A DNA stretch of 5,810 nucleotides from Chitinophagaceae bacterium (lineage in GTDB: Bacteria > Bacteroidota > Bacteroidia > Chitinophagales > Chitinophagaceae), in assembly GCA_016787105.1 (NCBI GenBank), contig JAEUVI010000149.1:1-5810 (forward strand), read 5' to 3'. Position numbers and translations under genes: made by a program. Shown in pieces: positions 4,100 to 5,810 of the stretch. The stretch's first letter is position 1, and each line of letters starts with the position of its first letter. Below the pieces are notes generated by a model. That model searched no databases and was not told where the DNA came from. It saw only the letters and a list, made by a program, of their open reading frames with translations.

Positions 4100-5810
4100 A
4101 TGGCTACAACTACAACAAATTTTAAGCACGTAAGTTATTTGTGGGACGATAAAAAAGCAGCTGAGCTTGCAGGTGATGAAGTAGGATTGCTGGTATATCG
4201 TTCCAATCTGTTAGGAGCTGATTTGCGATTAACAAATTATGGCGGCGGCAATACTTCGTGCAGGGTAATGTCAAAAGATCCATTAACAGGCAAGGAAGTA
4301 GAAGTGATGTGGATAAAAGGAAGCGGAGGTGATTTGGGTAGCATGAAGCGAAATGGACTGGCAGCATTATATGTTGACAGGCTTCGTTCATTGACAAATG
4401 TGTATCGTGGACTGGCACACGAAGATGAAATGGTAGAGCTATTCAATCATTGCATTTTTGATCTCGCATCCAAAGCGCCATCAATAGATACACCGCTTCA
4501 TGGATTTCTTCCTTTCAAACACATTGATCATTTACATCCGGATGCAGCAATAGCAATTGCTGCTGCAAAAGATGGTAAGAAAATAACAAAGGAATTATTC
4601 AATGGAACCATCGGTTGGGTAGAATGGCAACGCCCGGGTTTTGATTTAGGTTTAAAACTAAAAGCATGCCTTGATGAAAATCCGGGTATTCGCGGCATCA
4701 TGCTGGGTTCGCATGGCTTGTTTACATGGGGCGATACAGCGTATGAAAGTTACATCAATACGTTGGAAGTAATAGAAAGGTGCGCACAATACCTTGAAAG
4801 CCCCCCCGCCTCTAAAGGGGTGCTTGCAAGAGAAACTTTTGGAGGACAGAAAATAACTTCATTAAAAAAAGAAGACAGGTTACATAAAGCTGCACAACTG
4901 ATGCCGGTACTGAGAGGTTTTTGTTCCAGTAGTGATTTGCATAATTCCCCTTCAGGGGTTAGGGGCATGATCGGTCATTTTACAGACGATGATCGTGTAT
5001 TGCAGTTTATTAATTCAAACGATTTGGATAAACTGGCACCGATGGGAACCAGTTGCCCGGATCACTTTTTGCGTACAAAAATTTCTCCGTTGGTATTAGA
5101 ACTCGGTACTTCAGAAGATTTAACCAACATAGCGGCGGTAAAAGAAAAGTTAGCACCGGCATTTGAAGCATATCGAAAAATGTATGCAGATTATTATGCT
5201 ACTTGTAAGCATCCTGATAGCCCTGCCATACGTGATGCAAATCCTGTTGTCATATTATATCCTGGTGTGGGTATGTTCACTTTTGCAAAAGATAAACAAA
5301 CAGCAAGAGTAGCAGCAGAATTTTATATCAATGCGATTAATGTAATGAAAGGAGCAGAAGCAATTTCTGAATACACTTCTTTGCCGCGCCAGGAAGCCTT
5401 TAACATTGAATATTGGTTACTGGAAGAAGCGAAACTGCAACGAATGCCAAAGCCAAAATCGTTGAGCGGAAGGATCGCATTGATCACAGGTAGTGCTGGT
5501 GGAATAGGTAAGGCGATTGCAAAGCGGTTTGCAGAAGAAGGAGCTTGTGTTGTTATCAACGATATCAATGAAGAGCGGATGAAAGGCGCGATGGAAGAGT
5601 TTCAAAAACAGTTTGGCCGGGATACAGCTTCATCTACTTTGTTAGATGTGACAGACAATGCAACTATTGAAAAAGCATTTGCAGCAGCAGTTCTTGCTTT
5701 TGGCGGAGTAGATATTATTGTCAGCAATGCAGGTATCAGTATCTCCAAATCAATAACAGATCATAGTTTAGAAGATTGGGATAAGCTGTATGATATATTG
5801 GTGAAAGGCC
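4100..5810 (+). CDS. rhaE: bifunctional rhamnulose-1-phosphate aldolase / short-chain dehydrogenase, 3' end cut off by the window
   Basis: The enzyme would cleave L-rhamnulose-1-phosphate to dihydroxyacetone phosphate and L-lactaldehyde (N-terminal class II aldolase domain) and oxidise the lactaldehyde to lactate (C-terminal SDR domain). This fusion is also named RhaEW or RhaD/YuxG-like. The frame is open from ATG 4100 to the window end, giving 570 residues; the family is near 700, so about 130 are missing. Aldolase motifs: TNYGGGNTS (45-53), IKGSGGDLG (72-80), TPLHGFLPFKHIDHLHPDA (131-149) and GSHGLFTWG (203-211). H144, H146 and H205 are the likely metal ligands. GTSCPDHFLRTK (316-327) is highly characteristic. 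The SDR domain begins near 455 with the NAD-binding TGSAGGIG (463-470) and has SNAG (542-545); the catalytic Ser and YxxxK lie beyond the window. The upstream bases are A-rich without a Shine-Dalgarno site, and no separate promoter is convincing, so cotranscription with rhaT is likely. Two repeat-like insertions lie at residues about 234-241 and 281-289. Confidence 0.93.
   Translation, partial: MATTTTNFKHVSYLWDDKKAAELAGDEVGLLVYRSNLLGADLRLTNYGGGNTSCRVMSKDPLTGKEVEVMWIKGSGGDLGSMKRNGLAALYVDRLRSLTNVYRGLAHEDEMVELFNHCIFDLASKAPSIDTPLHGFLPFKHIDHLHPDAAIAIAAAKDGKKITKELFNGTIGWVEWQRPGFDLGLKLKACLDENPGIRGIMLGSHGLFTWGDTAYESYINTLEVIERCAQYLESPPASKGVLARETFGGQKITSLKKEDRLHKAAQLMPVLRGFCSSSDLHNSPSGVRGMIGHFTDDDRVLQFINSNDLDKLAPMGTSCPDHFLRTKISPLVLELGTSEDLTNIAAVKEKLAPAFEAYRKMYADYYATCKHPDSPAIRDANPVVILYPGVGMFTFAKDKQTARVAAEFYINAINVMKGAEAISEYTSLPRQEAFNIEYWLLEEAKLQRMPKPKSLSGRIALITGSAGGIGKAIAKRFAEEGACVVINDINEERMKGAMEEFQKQFGRDTASSTLLDVTDNATIEKAFAAAVLAFGGVDIIVSNAGISISKSITDHSLEDWDKLYDILVKG
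4801..4820. repeat. C7...GGGG dyad repeat inside the aldolase gene
   Basis: Seven C bases (4801-4807) are followed by GCCTCTAAAGGGG, forming an imperfect CCCC...GGGG dyad that encodes PPASKG in frame. The C/G clustering differs from the surrounding AT-rich coding sequence and resembles the element at 4945-4965. The position is a variable linker between the conserved YLE and FGGQK segments. Confidence 0.5.
4945..4965. repeat. CCCCTTCAGGGG-type short repeat inside the aldolase gene
   Basis: TTCCCC (4945-4950), TTCA (4951-4954), GGGG (4955-4958) and TTAGGGG (4959-4965) form a short hairpin-capable unit. From memory, units of this kind are dispersed between genes in many Bacteroidota. Here it is read through as NSPSGVRG, apparently an extra loop of about 8-10 residues compared with relatives, in which the MIGHFTDD-like segment follows the RG(L/F)xS segment more closely. 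Confidence 0.55.

Noticed and set aside
4122..4968. Several - strand reading frames of 69-98 codons opposite the aldolase gene
   Set aside because: The + strand here is open without interruption for 570 codons with strong family motifs; the opposite frames show no motif.

Overview
The window looks like chromosomal DNA of a Bacteroidota bacterium, perhaps of the Chitinophagaceae type; the family-level guess is weak. The evidence is a moderately AT-rich composition, a promoter in front of the tRNA that fits the Bacteroidota pattern TTTG-N19-TAnnTTTG exactly, a tRNA without an encoded CCA end, few classical Shine-Dalgarno sites, and protein sequences of the Bacteroidota kind. No mobile element, CRISPR array or defence system was seen.

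Left part (1-2493) is housekeeping. It holds the 3' part of tilS (tRNA-Ile lysidine synthetase, + strand, cut by the window edge). A convergent pair on the - strand follows: rlmH (23S rRNA pseudouridine-1915 methyltransferase) and, 57 bases after it, a rhomboid-family intramembrane serine protease gene whose 3' end overlaps that of tilS by 6 bases. Then comes a + strand tRNA-Arg(ACG) gene with its own promoter and a hairpin terminator. Three of these genes serve translation (tRNA modification, rRNA modification, tRNA).

The middle (2533-2968) is about 435 bases without a convincing gene. Its right end carries a candidate promoter with two dyad-symmetric elements directly in front of rhaT.

Right part (2969-5810) is the start of an L-rhamnose utilisation operon. 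rhaT encodes the rhamnose/H+ symporter. A bifunctional rhamnulose-1-phosphate aldolase/short-chain dehydrogenase gene follows 42 bases later and runs off the right edge. Together they would import rhamnose, cleave rhamnulose-1-phosphate to DHAP and L-lactaldehyde, and oxidise the lactaldehyde. The isomerase and kinase that must act between these steps are not in the window and are expected nearby.

The least routine features are small repeats sitting in frame inside two conserved enzymes: 7-base ACTCACC-type tandem repeats twice in tilS, and CCCC...GGGG dyad repeats twice in the aldolase domain. A second is an apparent compensatory exchange of the G19-C56 tertiary pair to A19-U56 in the tRNA. 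I found no clearly new biological system.
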